64,000 nt of DNA from Sphingomonas sp. CL5.1 (GCF_013344685.1 NZ_CP050137.1:1244001-1308000), one strand, 5' to 3'. Counted from the stretch's first letter, positions 8,483-16,430 are shown. The notes: a model not told the origin generated them from the sequence alone. Numbers and translations: made by a program.

Positions 8483-9220
8483 ATGACGCCTGCGGTGCTG
8501 CGCACGCTGCGCATACTGGACCATCTTGCACGTCATGGCGCGCAACGTCTCTCCGACTTGGCCCGAGAGTTTGCTTTGCCGAAAAGCAATATCCACCGTC
8601 TTTTGCAAAGCTTGGCAGAAGAGGGGTTCGTGGAGCAAGAGGAGAACACGGGGCGTTATCTCGCCAGCATGAAGGTCTATGAACTCGGCGCGATGATCGC
8701 CAACCGTAATCCGGTGAGGCGCGCCGCGGCCCCCTTCGTCCAGCAACTACACCAAGCGACCGGCGAAACCGTTGCGCTCGCGATACTGACCGACACCGAC
8801 ATCGTATACATTGACCGGATACTCTCGCCGAACCCATTGCGCGGCTCGCTCCGGGAGGGATTCAGGGTGCCGGCTGCTTTCACCGCCGCCGGTAAGGTGA
8901 TGTTGGCCCATCATCCAGATGGCGATGCCCTACTCGACCGGATCCTTTCCGGAGTACCCGAGGCCATAGATCTCGTGCGCGAGGACATCTTCGAGGAGTT
9001 CGAGACGATCCGTCGCCAAGGCTATGCCGTCAGCCGCGGCGGCTGGACCCGCGGCATCAACAGCATCGCCTGCGTGATCTGCGAACGCGAGGCGATTCCC
9101 ACCGCCGCGCTCGCCCTCGTCGTTCCGACTGAGCGAATGCCCGACGAACTGATCCCTTCGGCTGCACTTAAGGTCATGGGCGCCTGCGAGAAGATAAACG
9201 GGCTCTTCCAGTTGCGCTGA
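8483..9220 (+). CDS. IclR-family transcriptional regulator
   Basis: A 245-residue regulator with an N-terminal winged helix (AVLRTLRILDHLARHGAQRLSDLAREF, recognition helix around LPKSNIHRLLQSL) and a C-terminal effector-binding GAF-like domain (about residues 75-240). I prefer ATG 8483, preceded by a CAGGA stretch, over the TTG at 8447, because homologues begin shortly before the helix-turn-helix. It lies 118 bases after the dehydrogenase in the same direction and may be partly read from that operon or from its own promoter. IclR proteins bind short dyads in divergent promoters, and the mirrored sites at 5806-5908 are the best local candidates. The effector is probably the operon's substrate or a CoA ester. 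Confidence 0.9.
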   Translation: MTPAVLRTLRILDHLARHGAQRLSDLAREFALPKSNIHRLLQSLAEEGFVEQEENTGRYLASMKVYELGAMIANRNPVRRAAAPFVQQLHQATGETVALAILTDTDIVYIDRILSPNPLRGSLREGFRVPAAFTAAGKVMLAHHPDGDALLDRILSGVPEAIDLVREDIFEEFETIRRQGYAVSRGGWTRGINSIACVICEREAIPTAALALVVPTERMPDELIPSAALKVMGACEKINGLFQLR

Positions 9221-9485
9221 AGAGTTGAGCGCCTCATTCCCTGTTGCCCATGCCTTAAAGGTGATGCTCAGGGTCTTGTCGGCGACCATGGCTAGTCCTG
9301 TGTAGCGGTCGGTTGAGGAATCCTCGATCGGCGCGGGCTAGTATCGCGCACATAGTCGATTTCGGCCGCAACCGCGGGCGCGTTGAGCAATCGCGCGCCG
9401 ACCGCGAGAAAGCCGAGCAGTATCGCAAGTCGGTAGACTGAAACAATCGAACAGGCGGGCTATTCGAGAAGGATATAAGCACTGC
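9221..9485. other. Gene-poor stretch before mobile-element region
   Basis: About 265 bases after the IclR gene hold no convincing gene. Short leftward open frames here have no recognisable domain. One leftward frame ending near 9292 reads like a hydrophobic helix followed by a basic tail and may be decayed coding sequence, but I cannot assign it. It marks the transition from the catabolic unit to the insertion-sequence region. Confidence 0.4.
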
Positions 9486-9662
9486 CTATGACGATTCTGA
9501 ACTGCGTGAACCGGTGACGTCCAGGTCGCGCGGCAGTCCAAGTACCTTGCCGACCTCGGCCACCGCGCCACGCGTGCGATACCTGGTGACGACCGCAGTG
9601 AGCGCCGACCGATGGAGACCGTAGGCCTCTTGGATCCAATGGATGATTTCCTAGCGCCGCTC
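9486..9662 (-). pseudogene. Fragment of error-prone DNA polymerase (DnaE2-like)
   Basis: One leftward frame reads [18 protein letters not shown], then [16 protein letters not shown] and [15 protein letters not shown]. This matches the internal segment of DnaE2/DNA polymerase III alpha subunits that normally reads RR-(x)-E-V-I-x-Y-I-x-x-x-YGRDRAALVATVIRYR-x-R-(S/A)A-x-x-x-VGKALG. Only about 55 codons remain, an in-frame TAG interrupts the start, and homology ends abruptly at LPRDL. The right end abuts the IS66 terminus at 9667. It is a scrap left by rearrangement or IS insertion, not a functional polymerase. No other dnaE2, imuA or imuB sequence is visible in the window. Confidence 0.7.
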
Positions 9663-9666
9663 ATGC

Positions 9667-9688
9667 GTAAGCGGTAAAAATCCCCCAC
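9667..9688 (+). repeat. Left terminal inverted repeat of IS66 element
   Basis: A 22-bp end beginning GTAAGCGGTA and ending ATCCCCCAC. It matches the reverse complement of 12250-12271 at 21 of 22 positions. Confidence 0.88.
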
Positions 9689-9719
9689 GTGGCGCGCGGC
9701 GGTGGCTTAAATCGGCCAG

Positions 9720-11333
9720 TCAGGCGGCGTTTGCGATGCTGCTCATTTCGAACATCGCTTGCGCGGCGTTGGTATCGACCCAGTTATAGGGCAGCAGGTC
9801 GTCGATCGGATCGGTGTCGGCGCGTGTGATGATCCGGGCGAGGACATCGCAGAGATAGGCGTAGGGGTTGATGTCCAGCATCTTGCAGGTTTCGACCAGA
9901 GAGGAGATCGCCGCCCAGTTTTCAGCACCGAGCTGGTGACCGGTGAAGAGTGCATTTTTTCTTTGGAGAGTCACCGGCCTGATAGCGCGTTCGGCGGCAT
10001 TGTTGTCGATCTCGATCCTGCCGTCGTCGAGGAAGCGTGTGAAGCCCGCCCAGCGCTTGAGCGCATATTTCATCGCGTCGCTGGTTGCCGATCCGGTCAT
10101 CATGCGCGGAGCGGTGGCGACGAACCAGGCATGGAGCTTGTCGACCAGCGGACGGGTTCGCTCCAGCCTGACGGCGAGGCGCTCTTCGGGTCTTCGGCCC
10201 CGGATTTCCTTCTCGATGCCATAGATTTCGGCAATGCGCTGCAAGGCATCCTGCGCGACCGGAGCGTCGCTGCCGGCATCAATAAACTTGCGGCGCAGAT
10301 GAGCCCAGCAGTAGGACTTGGTGACACCGGCGTTGGCGCCATCGTCCTTGCCGAACTGGTCATAGGCCTGCCAAGCATCGACCTGCAGGATGCCCTGGTA
10401 GGATCCGAGCAACTGCCTGGCCCACATCTTTCCGCGTCCCGGCATATAGGTGTAGAGCGCCAGAGGCGGATCGGCGCCGCCGTGCGTGCGATCGTCGCGC
10501 ACCGTGACCCACATGTAGCCGGTCTTCGTCTTGCCCGTTCCCGGTGCCAGCACCTTGACCGTGGTCTCGTCGACGAACAGGCGACCGCTGGCCAGCGCAT
10601 CGACGCGCATCCGGTTGGTGATCGGCATCAGCGCGGCGATGCCGCGGCCGACCCAGTTCGCCAGGGTGGCGCGGCTGATCTCGATGCCCTGCCGGGCGAG
10701 AATCTTCGACTGGCGGTACAGAGGCAGATGGTCGCAATATTTGTTGATCAGGACGTCGGCGACCAGCGCCTCGGTCGGCAAACCGCCCGGCACCACGTGC
10801 GCCGGGGCTGGAGCCTGGGTCACGCCATCGCCGCAGCAACGGCAGGCATAGCGCGGGCGGATCGTCACCATCACGCGATGCTGTGCGGGAATGATGTCGA
10901 GCCGTTCGGAACGGTCTTCGCCGATCTTGTGCAGTGCGCCGCCGCAGACGCATTGCAGGCTCTCGGGCTTGATGACAGTCTCGAAGCGCGGTAGATGGGC
11001 CGGCAGCGACGCGCGCTCGGCATCCGCAGGCCGGCGGCGGCGCTTTTTTAGGCCGTAGCGCTCGCCTTCTTCCGCCGTCTTCTCCTGGAGTCCCTCGGCT
11101 TCGGCAAGGGCAACCTGTTCATCCTCCAGGACGAGCGCCAGCTGGTCCGCCGGCAGCTTTTCCGAACGCTTGCTGAAGGTCGTGCGGTTGATCAGCTTGA
11201 GGATATGCTCGAACCGAGCGGCGCGAGCGCGCTCGGCCAGCACCATGGCCTTAAGCTGCCCGACATCGTCGGGAAGCTCGTCATATCCGGCCTCGAAGCC
11301 GGTCTCGACAGGGGGTTCGGGATGCGCCTCCAC
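9720..11333 (-). CDS. tnpC: IS66-family transposase (TnpC, DDE)
   Basis: A 537-residue DDE transposase of normal IS66 length. An N-terminal leucine-rich/coiled segment (about residues 20-60, LKAMVLAERARAARFEHILKLIN) is followed by the zinc-binding IS66 domain (CVCGGALHKIGEDRSERLDII and CRCCGDG). The catalytic core (about residues 200-480) contains RLFVDETTVKVLAPG and LQVDAWQAYDQFG, and the C-terminal segment has IEIDNNAAERAIRPVTLQRKN and LDINPYAYLCDVLARI. It is the third gene of the element, 67 bases after tnpB, and ends just inside the left inverted repeat. The reading frame is intact. Confidence 0.95.
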   Translation of the reverse strand: MEAHPEPPVETGFEAGYDELPDDVGQLKAMVLAERARAARFEHILKLINRTTFSKRSEKLPADQLALVLEDEQVALAEAEGLQEKTAEEGERYGLKKRRRRPADAERASLPAHLPRFETVIKPESLQCVCGGALHKIGEDRSERLDIIPAQHRVMVTIRPRYACRCCGDGVTQAPAPAHVVPGGLPTEALVADVLINKYCDHLPLYRQSKILARQGIEISRATLANWVGRGIAALMPITNRMRVDALASGRLFVDETTVKVLAPGTGKTKTGYMWVTVRDDRTHGGADPPLALYTYMPGRGKMWARQLLGSYQGILQVDAWQAYDQFGKDDGANAGVTKSYCWAHLRRKFIDAGSDAPVAQDALQRIAEIYGIEKEIRGRRPEERLAVRLERTRPLVDKLHAWFVATAPRMMTGSATSDAMKYALKRWAGFTRFLDDGRIEIDNNAAERAIRPVTLQRKNALFTGHQLGAENWAAISSLVETCKMLDINPYAYLCDVLARIITRADTDPIDDLLPYNWVDTNAAQAMFEMSSIANAA

Positions 11334-11400
11334 GCCCGCATGCTAAACGATATCGGGCACTTTGGAACGATCTTGCGCCAGGCAGAATCAGGCGTGCGAC

Positions 11401-11754
11401 CTACTGCGCATGGAGCGGCTTCGGCACGCGCGGCACATGCACGCGCGACCAGTCCAACCCCTCGAATAGCGCGGCGGCCTGTGCCGCCGAGAGCCTCATC
11501 ACTCCGTCTCCCGGTCGGGGCCAGCGGAACTTCCCATCCTGCAATCGCTTCGTCACAAGGACGAGCCCGGTGCCGTCCCAAACTAGGAGCTTTATCCTGT
11601 CCGCCCGGCGCGCCCGGAAAATAAAAAGCATGCCGGAGAATGGGTCGAGCCGCAGTTCGCGCTGCACCAGCGAGGCAAGGCCCACCATGCCCTTCCTGAA
11701 GTCCACGGGCTGCGTCGCGACCAGCACCTTCAACGGTCCGGGCGGGATGATCAT
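11401..11754 (-). CDS. tnpB: IS66-family accessory protein TnpB
   Basis: A 117-residue IS66 Orf2-like protein. MIIPPGPLKVLVATQPVDFR and KGMVGLASLVQ are the standard opening of this family, followed by FSGMLFIFRARRADRIKLLVWDG-type sequence and a short C-terminal tail. It is required together with TnpA and TnpC for IS66 transposition, although its molecular role is not clear. Its ATG overlaps the tnpA stop by four bases (ATGA at 11751-11754), so translation is coupled. Confidence 0.95.
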   Translation of the reverse strand: MIIPPGPLKVLVATQPVDFRKGMVGLASLVQRELRLDPFSGMLFIFRARRADRIKLLVWDGTGLVLVTKRLQDGKFRWPRPGDGVMRLSAAQAAALFEGLDWSRVHVPRVPKPLHAQ

Positions 11755-12197
11755 GTATTCGCCTGCACAGCCAGAAGCACCCGTTCGATGTGATCGGCAT
11801 CCACATCGGACGGAATGCGGATCGACAGCCCGGCAGTTTCGATGACGATCTGCCCGCCAGCCTTCGGCGTCGCAGGTGCCGATGACACGGCAGGCGTCGG
11901 TGGAGCGGGCGGTATCGGCGGGCCATCGATCACGGCCGGGACGAAACCCATCTCCTCGGCACGCTCCCTGAAACGTCCCCGCCAGGTGTAGAGTTGTTGC
12001 GGCAGCATCCCGTGGCGCCGGGCAACCTCGGCCACATTCGCCCCCTCCTGGAAGCTCTCCGATATGATCCGCGCCCTCGCCGCCGGCGTCCATCCCCGTT
12101 TGCCACTCGGCAGGGGAATGACGTCCAGGCGCTCGGCCTTGCCTGTCCTCTCCACCCTGTCAGTTTCGAAACCTGTTTCGAAATCCCCGCTCATCAT
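11751..12197 (-). CDS. tnpA: IS66-family accessory protein TnpA (helix-turn-helix)
   Basis: The first gene of the element, about 148 residues from the ATG at 12197; another ATG follows directly and a GTG at 12221 would add eight residues. It contains KRGWTPAARARIISESFQEG and NVAEVARRHGMLPQQLYTWR, a helix-turn-helix resembling that of IS3/IS911 OrfA, then a proline-rich linker and a conserved C-terminal segment ending VDADHIERVLLAVQANT. It overlaps tnpB by four bases. The 5' end lies about 53 bases inside the right inverted repeat, which probably contains the promoter. Confidence 0.9.
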   Translation of the reverse strand: MMSGDFETGFETDRVERTGKAERLDVIPLPSGKRGWTPAARARIISESFQEGANVAEVARRHGMLPQQLYTWRGRFRERAEEMGFVPAVIDGPPIPPAPPTPAVSSAPATPKAGGQIVIETAGLSIRIPSDVDADHIERVLLAVQANT

Positions 12198-12249
12198 CAC
12201 CCTCGCAAACACAAGGGACACCCCTAACAGATCGCCAAACCCTGAAAAT

Positions 12250-12271
12250 GTGGGGGATTTCTACCGCTTAC
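12250..12271 (-). repeat. Right terminal inverted repeat of IS66 element
   Basis: Reads GTGGGGGATTT...CCGCTTAC on the + strand and pairs with 9667-9688. The single mismatch is an A/G at the eleventh base from the outside. Confidence 0.88.
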
Positions 12272-12338
12272 GAACGGGTCCGACCAGTCGAATCCGAACG
12301 CATGAGGCATAGCTTAACTATTCCCGGTATCGGCCAGA

Positions 12339-12722
12339 TCAGGCTAGGTCTTTCAAGGGAAGGGATGTGTCGGCCAACCTTTGGGGATTGGCGCAAACCC
12401 CGCGCTCGACCAGCTTCCTCCCTTGCACGTAATCCTTCGCTGAATTAACGCAGTCCAGCGCGACGATGCGCCCTTGTTTTAAATGCACGATTGAAAAGCT
12501 GCGGCTCGCTGGATCGCCCCGCACAATTGCTAGATCGTACTCATTCGACAGTCCGACGGTCTGGAGCTTAAGATCATATTGATTAGACCAGAACCACGGA
12601 ACGGCCTCGTATTTTGCCTTCTCACCAAGGATTGACCTCGCCGCGACAGTGGCTTGATCAGTGGCATTTTGGACGGACTCGATTCTTATTTCAGCACCTC
12701 CGGCGAATCGGTTTGCGTGGAT
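12339..12722 (-). pseudogene. Ferredoxin reductase, C-terminal fragment
   Basis: The open frame lacks any start and encodes about the last 125 residues of an FAD-dependent ferredoxin (or rubredoxin) NAD(+) reductase of the type serving P450s and ring-hydroxylating dioxygenases. Diagnostic stretches are HANRFAGGAEIRIESVQNA, YEAVPWFWSNQYDLKLQTVG, RGDPASRSFSIVHL and LADTSLPLKDLA at the end. The C-terminal reductase domain is complete, but both nucleotide-binding folds are missing. The truncation point at 12722 coincides with TGACCGGCCCCCA, which looks like the terminus of the neighbouring IS3-family element, so IS insertion probably cut the gene. Base composition is visibly lower in G+C than the catabolic genes. 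It suggests a lost oxygenase system. Confidence 0.85.
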
Positions 12723-12756
12723 TGACCGGCCCCCACGGAGTGGTCCGGGCTATATG

Positions 12757-12889
12757 TTAGTGCATTGACGCCTCCATCGCCAGTGTTGGCCGTAGGTGGA
12801 GCGAAGCGGAACCGGAGGGCGACACTGGCGATGGAAGGGCTTCCGGCGCCGGTGGGCGATATCCCAGCGAGCTATGCGGCCGGACCGTG
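12757..12889 (-). pseudogene. IS3-family transposase OrfB, C-terminal fragment
   Basis: The frame reads TVRPHSSLGYRPPAPEA, the C-terminal signature of IS3-family OrfB transposases, then a short Ser/Pro tail ending in a TAA. It begins exactly at the TTGTA repeat, and joining it to 15529 restores RRHYN-TVRPHSS in frame. It is the displaced 3' end of the pseudogene at 15529-16206. Confidence 0.9.
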
Positions 12890-12896
12890 TTGTACA

Positions 12897-13430
12897 ACGG
12901 GGCGCCAGAACGCCCACGGGACCGACGTTCGTGAGGTTCTCTATCCGTGGCATCCCTGGACCGGGCGTCAGGTTCACATTCATGAAGCCGTAGAGCGGGC
13001 GGGTTCGGATATTTTCCGCTGCAGTATTGCGGGGGCGACGTCCGACCGGTGGCTTGAGATTCCCGCGTGGATGTTCGACCGCGCGGTTTGCGCCATGGTG
13101 CGTATCGGCGCCGCGCCCCAGGTCGATTTAGGCGCCCTGAGCGCCCTGGCCAGGCTGCTGCAGGCGGCGGGGTCGGTTTCGGCTTTGTCGGTTTCGAGCG
13201 CAGCATTGGGGCCTCACGACTCGCATCGGGGAGGCCTCAATGGCGCGCAAGTCCATGACGTTGCAGTTCGATCTGTTCTCCAGCCCACGCGATTTCGAGA
13301 TCACGCAGACACCGCGATGGCAGACGCTGCCTGCACAGACGCGCCAGACGCTGACGCCGCTGATCGTACGCCTGCTTCTCGACCACGTCGACGGCGATCC
13401 CGTCGCGGAGCCGCAGGAGATGTGCGATGA
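12897..13430 (+). CDS. DUF5372-like companion of recombinase; start unresolved
   Basis: This frame is open from inside the host IS through the cassette boundary to 13430. Cassette-encoded residues include [31 protein letters not shown] and [17 protein letters not shown]. These match small proteins that precede large serine recombinases in rhizobial and sphingomonad elements, usually starting (V)THPFHPL-G-x-x-F. There is no ATG, GTG or TTG in frame between 12895 and the conserved part, so the true start is unclear: a rare start, or read-through from the interrupted IS. The C-terminal third overlaps the next ORF in a different frame. Coordinates mark the open frame inside the cassette, not a verified start. 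The function is unknown. Confidence 0.5.
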   Translation, partial: TGRQNAHGTDVREVLYPWHPWTGRQVHIHEAVERAGSDIFRCSIAGATSDRWLEIPAWMFDRAVCAMVRIGAAPQVDLGALSALARLLQAAGSVSALSVSSAALGPHDSHRGGLNGAQVHDVAVRSVLQPTRFRDHADTAMADAACTDAPDADAADRTPASRPRRRRSRRGAAGDVR

Positions 13431-13437
13431 TCTTTGA
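13240..13437 (+). CDS. Small conserved protein preceding the recombinase
   Basis: A 65-residue protein starting ATG GCG CGC AAG. It reads [16 protein letters not shown], then [20 protein letters not shown], then [20 protein letters not shown]. It overlaps the recombinase start by 11 bases, so translation is coupled. A small ORF of this kind between the DUF5372-like gene and the recombinase is a recurring layout in this type of cassette. It may be an accessory factor of excision or integration, but no domain can be named. Preceding purine-rich sequence (GGGGAGG at 13228) is a good ribosome-binding site. Confidence 0.72.
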   Translation: MARKSMTLQFDLFSSPRDFEITQTPRWQTLPAQTRQTLTPLIVRLLLDHVDGDPVAEPQEMCDDL

Positions 13438-15499
13438 GAAGATCGGGCCGCAGCATCTCGAACGCAAGGCGATCCTGTATGTGCGGCAGTCCTCGCCCTA
13501 TCAGGTCATCCACAACCGCGAGAGCAGCGCCCTGCAATACGCCATGCGCGATCGTCTCACAGCACTGGGCTGGTCGCGCATCGAGACGGTCGACGACGAT
13601 CTCGGCCGGTCGGCGGCAGGTGGCGTGACCCGCGCCGGTTTCGACCGGATGGTTGCCGAGGTCTGCCTTGGCAAGGTCGGCGCGGTCGCGGCGCGGGAAG
13701 TCTCACGCTTCGCCCGCAACAGCCGTGACTGGCAGCAGCTCATCGAGATGTGCCGCGTCGTCGATACGGTGCTGATCGACCAGGAGACCGTGTACGCGCC
13801 GCGCCAGGGCAATGACCCGCTGCTGCTCGGCCTGAAGGGCAGCCTTAACGAGTATGAGCTGGATCTTCTGCGCCAGCGTTCGCTCTCGGCGCGTTACGAG
13901 AAGGCCCGGCGCGGCGAACTCATCGTCGCGGCTCCAGTCGGGTTCGTGAAGGTTGGCGACCGGCTCGAGAAGGATCCCGATCGCCGGGTCCAGGAAGCCA
14001 TTGCCCTCGTCTTCGACAAGGTGACCGAACTCGGCAGTGCACGGCAGGCGCTGCTCTGGTTCATCGAGCACGGCCTGGCTCTACCTGCAAAGCGCAACAA
14101 CGGCGATGTCGTGTGGCGCCGGCCAAGCTATGCGACCATCCATCGGATGATCGAGAACCCAATCTACGGCGGCGCCTATGCCTATGGTAAAAGTCGCGCC
14201 GCTACCGGATATGAAGGGGCGGCCTTGCAACCGAGGATCCGCCGCAAGGCACGGGACGAGTGGCTGGCGCTGATCCCCGGCGCCCATGAAGGCTATGTCA
14301 GCTGGGAGCGATCGGAGGATATCCGCAAGATGGTGCGCGACAACGTCCCCGCCGGCCGACATCATGGCGCCCCGAAGCATGGCGATGCTCTGCTCGCCGG
14401 GCTCCTCCGCTGCCGGCGCTGCGGACGCAAGCTGACCGTGCGCTATACGGGTGCCAGACATGATATTCCTCGCTATTCCTGCTGGCGGGGGCTGCTCGAC
14501 AATGGCGAGCCGCGCTGTATCGCCTTTGGCGGGCTGCGCGTCGACGATGCGATCGAGCAAGCGATCATCCCGGTCATCGAACCCGGAGCGATCACGGCCG
14601 CCGTCGAGGCCGAGGCGCAAGCCGCCAGTCGCCGCGATCAGGTTCGCGACGCGCTGATGCGCGATCTCGAGGCGGCCCGCTACGATGCCGATCGGGCGTT
14701 CCGGCAATATGATGCCGCCGATCCGCAGAATCGGCTGGTAACAGCGGAACTGGAGGTACGATGGAACCGGGCACTCACGCGTGTCGGCGACGTGGAAGCC
14801 AGGATCGCCGCGCACGACGCCTCGACTTCGCGTCCGGCGTCGCTGTCACTGAAGGATATCAATGGCCTTGCCGCCGACCTCAATGCCGTCTGGAATGCCC
14901 CGCACACCGATGCGCGCCTGAAGAAGCGCATCGTGCGAACCCTCATCCATGAGGTGATCGCCGATATCGACGACGAAGCGTCCGAGATCGTGCTGTTGCT
15001 CCACTGGACCGGCGGCGTCCACACCGAGTTGCGGCTGCCGAAGCGTCGCAGAGGGCAGCGCAACAGCACCGCCGCCGATATCATCGCCGCCGTGCAGCAT
15101 CTCGTTCTCATCGCCAATGACGATCTGATCGCCGGCATCCTCAACCGGAACGGGCTGCTGACCGGGCACGGCAACCGCTGGACGCGCGAGCGGGTCACCG
15201 CCCTCAGATCGCATCACAGGATTTCGGTCTTCCGTGCGGCGACCGACGGCGATGCGCCGTGGCTCAACCTGAGCCAAGCCGCCCGTCACATCGGCGTGGC
15301 CCCGAAGACGCTCCGGCTCGCCGCCGAAGCCGGCGACATCGAAGGCGTCCATCCTCTGCCAGACGGCCCATGGATCTTCAGTCGGGCCGAACTTGGCGGA
15401 ACAGCGGCTCAAAAACTCGTAGAACGCGCACGGCAAAACCCAAAATACCCCACGGGATCGCATCCCGATCAGCAAAGCCTATTCACTTCAACAACATAG
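13427..15499 (+). CDS. Large serine recombinase (resolvase/invertase type)
   Basis: A 690-residue recombinase that probably moves this cassette. The N-terminal resolvase domain (about residues 12-160) has [13 protein letters not shown], placing the nucleophile at Ser22, and [13 protein letters not shown] with the conserved arginines. The Recombinase domain follows (about 190-300, [20 protein letters not shown]). A zinc-ribbon ([15 protein letters not shown] ... YSCWRG) and a coiled-coil-like segment (about 385-470) come next. The C-terminus carries a MerR/excisionase-like helix ([20 protein letters not shown]), so an Xis-like DNA-binding activity may be fused on. The start is ATG 13427, inside the end of the previous ORF. 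The reading frame is complete, so the element may still be active. Confidence 0.93.
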   Translation: MIFEKIGPQHLERKAILYVRQSSPYQVIHNRESSALQYAMRDRLTALGWSRIETVDDDLGRSAAGGVTRAGFDRMVAEVCLGKVGAVAAREVSRFARNSRDWQQLIEMCRVVDTVLIDQETVYAPRQGNDPLLLGLKGSLNEYELDLLRQRSLSARYEKARRGELIVAAPVGFVKVGDRLEKDPDRRVQEAIALVFDKVTELGSARQALLWFIEHGLALPAKRNNGDVVWRRPSYATIHRMIENPIYGGAYAYGKSRAATGYEGAALQPRIRRKARDEWLALIPGAHEGYVSWERSEDIRKMVRDNVPAGRHHGAPKHGDALLAGLLRCRRCGRKLTVRYTGARHDIPRYSCWRGLLDNGEPRCIAFGGLRVDDAIEQAIIPVIEPGAITAAVEAEAQAASRRDQVRDALMRDLEAARYDADRAFRQYDAADPQNRLVTAELEVRWNRALTRVGDVEARIAAHDASTSRPASLSLKDINGLAADLNAVWNAPHTDARLKKRIVRTLIHEVIADIDDEASEIVLLLHWTGGVHTELRLPKRRRGQRNSTAADIIAAVQHLVLIANDDLIAGILNRNGLLTGHGNRWTRERVTALRSHHRISVFRAATDGDAPWLNLSQAARHIGVAPKTLRLAAEAGDIEGVHPLPDGPWIFSRAELGGTAAQKLVERARQNPKYPTGSHPDQQSLFTSTT

Positions 15500-15528
15500 A
15501 CAGGTGGGTGTTATGAAGCAGGATTGTA

Positions 15529-16206
15529 ATGTCGCCGCCAGCGTCCGATCAGGAGCTCGGCTTCCCGCACCGTGTAGAAGATCTCGCCGTTGAGCAGTTC
15601 GTCACGCAGCTTGCCGTTGAAGCTCTCGCAGTACCCATTCTCCCACGGTGATCCCGGCTCGATGTAGAGCGTCTTCACGCCGAGCCGGCCGAGCCAGTCG
15701 CGCACCGCATTGGCGGTAAATTCGGCGCCATTATCGGACCTAATATGCTCAGGCGGCCCGTGGCGGACGAACAGATCGGCAAGCACCGCCAGCACGTCAT
15801 CGCTCTTGAGCTGGCGCTGGACATGAATCGCCAGGCACTCCCGGCTGTACTCGTCGATCACCGTCAGCATCCGAAACGCCTTGCCGTCATGCGTGCGATC
15901 CGCGACGAAGTCATAACTCCAGACATGGCCGCGATGTTGCGGTATGAGCCGCACGCACGATCCGTCGTTCAGCCAGAGCCGACCGCGTTCGGTTGCCGTT
16001 GTGGTAGTTTCAGCCCCTCCCGACGCCAGATGCGTTCGACCCGTTTGGCGTTCACCATCCAACCCTTGCCCCGTAGCAGGGCGGTGATCCGGCGATAGCC
16101 GTAGCGCCCGTAGGTCGAGGCCAGGCGGACGATCGCCGCCGTCAGGTGCTTCTCGTCGGATCGTGGCTTCGCCGGCTTACGCTGCGTCGAGCGATGCTGG
16201 CCGATC
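15529..16206 (-). pseudogene. IS3-family transposase OrfB, N-terminal and core fragment
   Basis: Leftward codons from GQHRSTQRKPAKPRSDEKHL through YGRYGYRRITALLRGKGW and KRVERIWRREGLKLPQRQP are followed by a one-base deletion near 15988 (CCGAACGCGG where CCGAAGCGCGG is expected). The DDE core then continues in another frame: GRLWLNDGSCVRLIPQHRGH, TVIDEYSRECLAI, HIRSDNGAEFTANAVRDWLG, YIEPGSPWENGYCESFNGKL, ending WRRHYN at the cassette boundary. The 5' part (orfA and the start of orfB) is missing beyond 16206. So this gene is broken three ways: truncated, frameshifted and interrupted. The catalytic DDE residues are still readable. Confidence 0.88.
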
Positions 16207-16392
16207 AATGGCACAATCGGGTCGTTAATGGACACCCGACACCGAAATTCTCCAATGATCTGAGTGCCCAGATTTGTCCTCTGTGGGGCACCAATACTGG
16301 CTCTGGATACGTCCAGCAGCGTCCAGTAAGCGGCTGGTTTCACAGCATTTTTAGACCGAGAATCGCCAGACACCGTCCGGCGAAATCCGGCT
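16207..16392. other. Unassigned spacer upstream of integrase
   Basis: No gene is seen here. The segment carries TCTGGATACGTCCAGCAGCG followed by TCCAG (16302-16326), a partly palindromic motif resembling TCTGGACCGTCCAGCGACG followed by TCCAA at 25863-25886. It may be part of an integrase att region, but the match is short. Confidence 0.3.
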
Positions 16393-16430
16393 AAGGGCAT
16401 GTGCAGCGACCACAAATGCTGCCCTTTTTG
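16393..16430 (+). terminator. Rho-independent-like terminator before integrase
   Basis: AAGGGCA (16393-16399) pairs with TGCCCTT (16420-16426), followed by a T run to 16429. It sits 41 bases ahead of the integrase ATG and could end transcription arriving from the left. Confidence 0.55.

Larger units (their letters stand above)
9667..12271 (-). mobile_element. IS66-family insertion sequence, apparently complete
   Basis: A 2.6 kb element with the three-gene tnpA-tnpB-tnpC set reading leftward. It is bounded by 22-bp inverted repeats that differ at one position: 9667-9688, beginning GTAAGCGGTA and ending ATCCCCCAC, and its reverse complement at 12250-12271. The eight bases outside each end differ (GCTCATGC versus GAACGGGT), so the target duplication expected for IS66 transposition is absent, implying later deletion or recombination at one side. 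The left flank is a dnaE2 scrap and the right flank a ferredoxin-reductase scrap, which are not parts of one gene. Confidence 0.88.
12890..15528 (+). mobile_element. Serine-recombinase integrative cassette
   Basis: The cassette is bounded by TTGTA at 12890-12894 and TTGTA at 15524-15528; one repeat plus contents is 2,634 bp. It holds three rightward genes: a DUF5372-like ORF, a 65-residue ORF and a 690-residue large serine recombinase. Deleting one repeat and the contents rejoins the IS3 transposase codons ...CAT TAC AAC ACG GTC... (leftward strand) with no base gained or lost. This is direct sequence evidence of precise insertion. Crossover at the central GT of TTGTA is what serine recombinases would do; that detail is inference. 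Confidence 0.88.
12723..16206 (-). mobile_element. IS3-family element remnant, interrupted by recombinase cassette
   Basis: The left end begins TGACCGGCCCCCA, resembling termini of IS3-family elements. The transposase orfB runs leftward and is split: codons up to HYN lie at 15529-16206 and the C-terminal codons TVRPHSSLGYRP onward lie at 12757-12889. The 2,634-bp cassette between them accounts for the split. The orfA gene and the other end of the IS are missing beyond about 16206, so the element is dead. Confidence 0.8.

Noticed and set aside
9255..9482. Leftward 75-codon frame after the IclR gene
   Set aside because: Low-complexity Arg/Ser-rich translation with no domain; treated as non-coding debris.
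12775..12834. Inverted repeat CCATCGCCAGTGT / ACACTGGCGATGG as an element terminus
   Set aside because: It lies inside the 3' end of the IS3 transposase reading frame and is not at either cassette boundary; more likely the transposase gene's own 3' structure.
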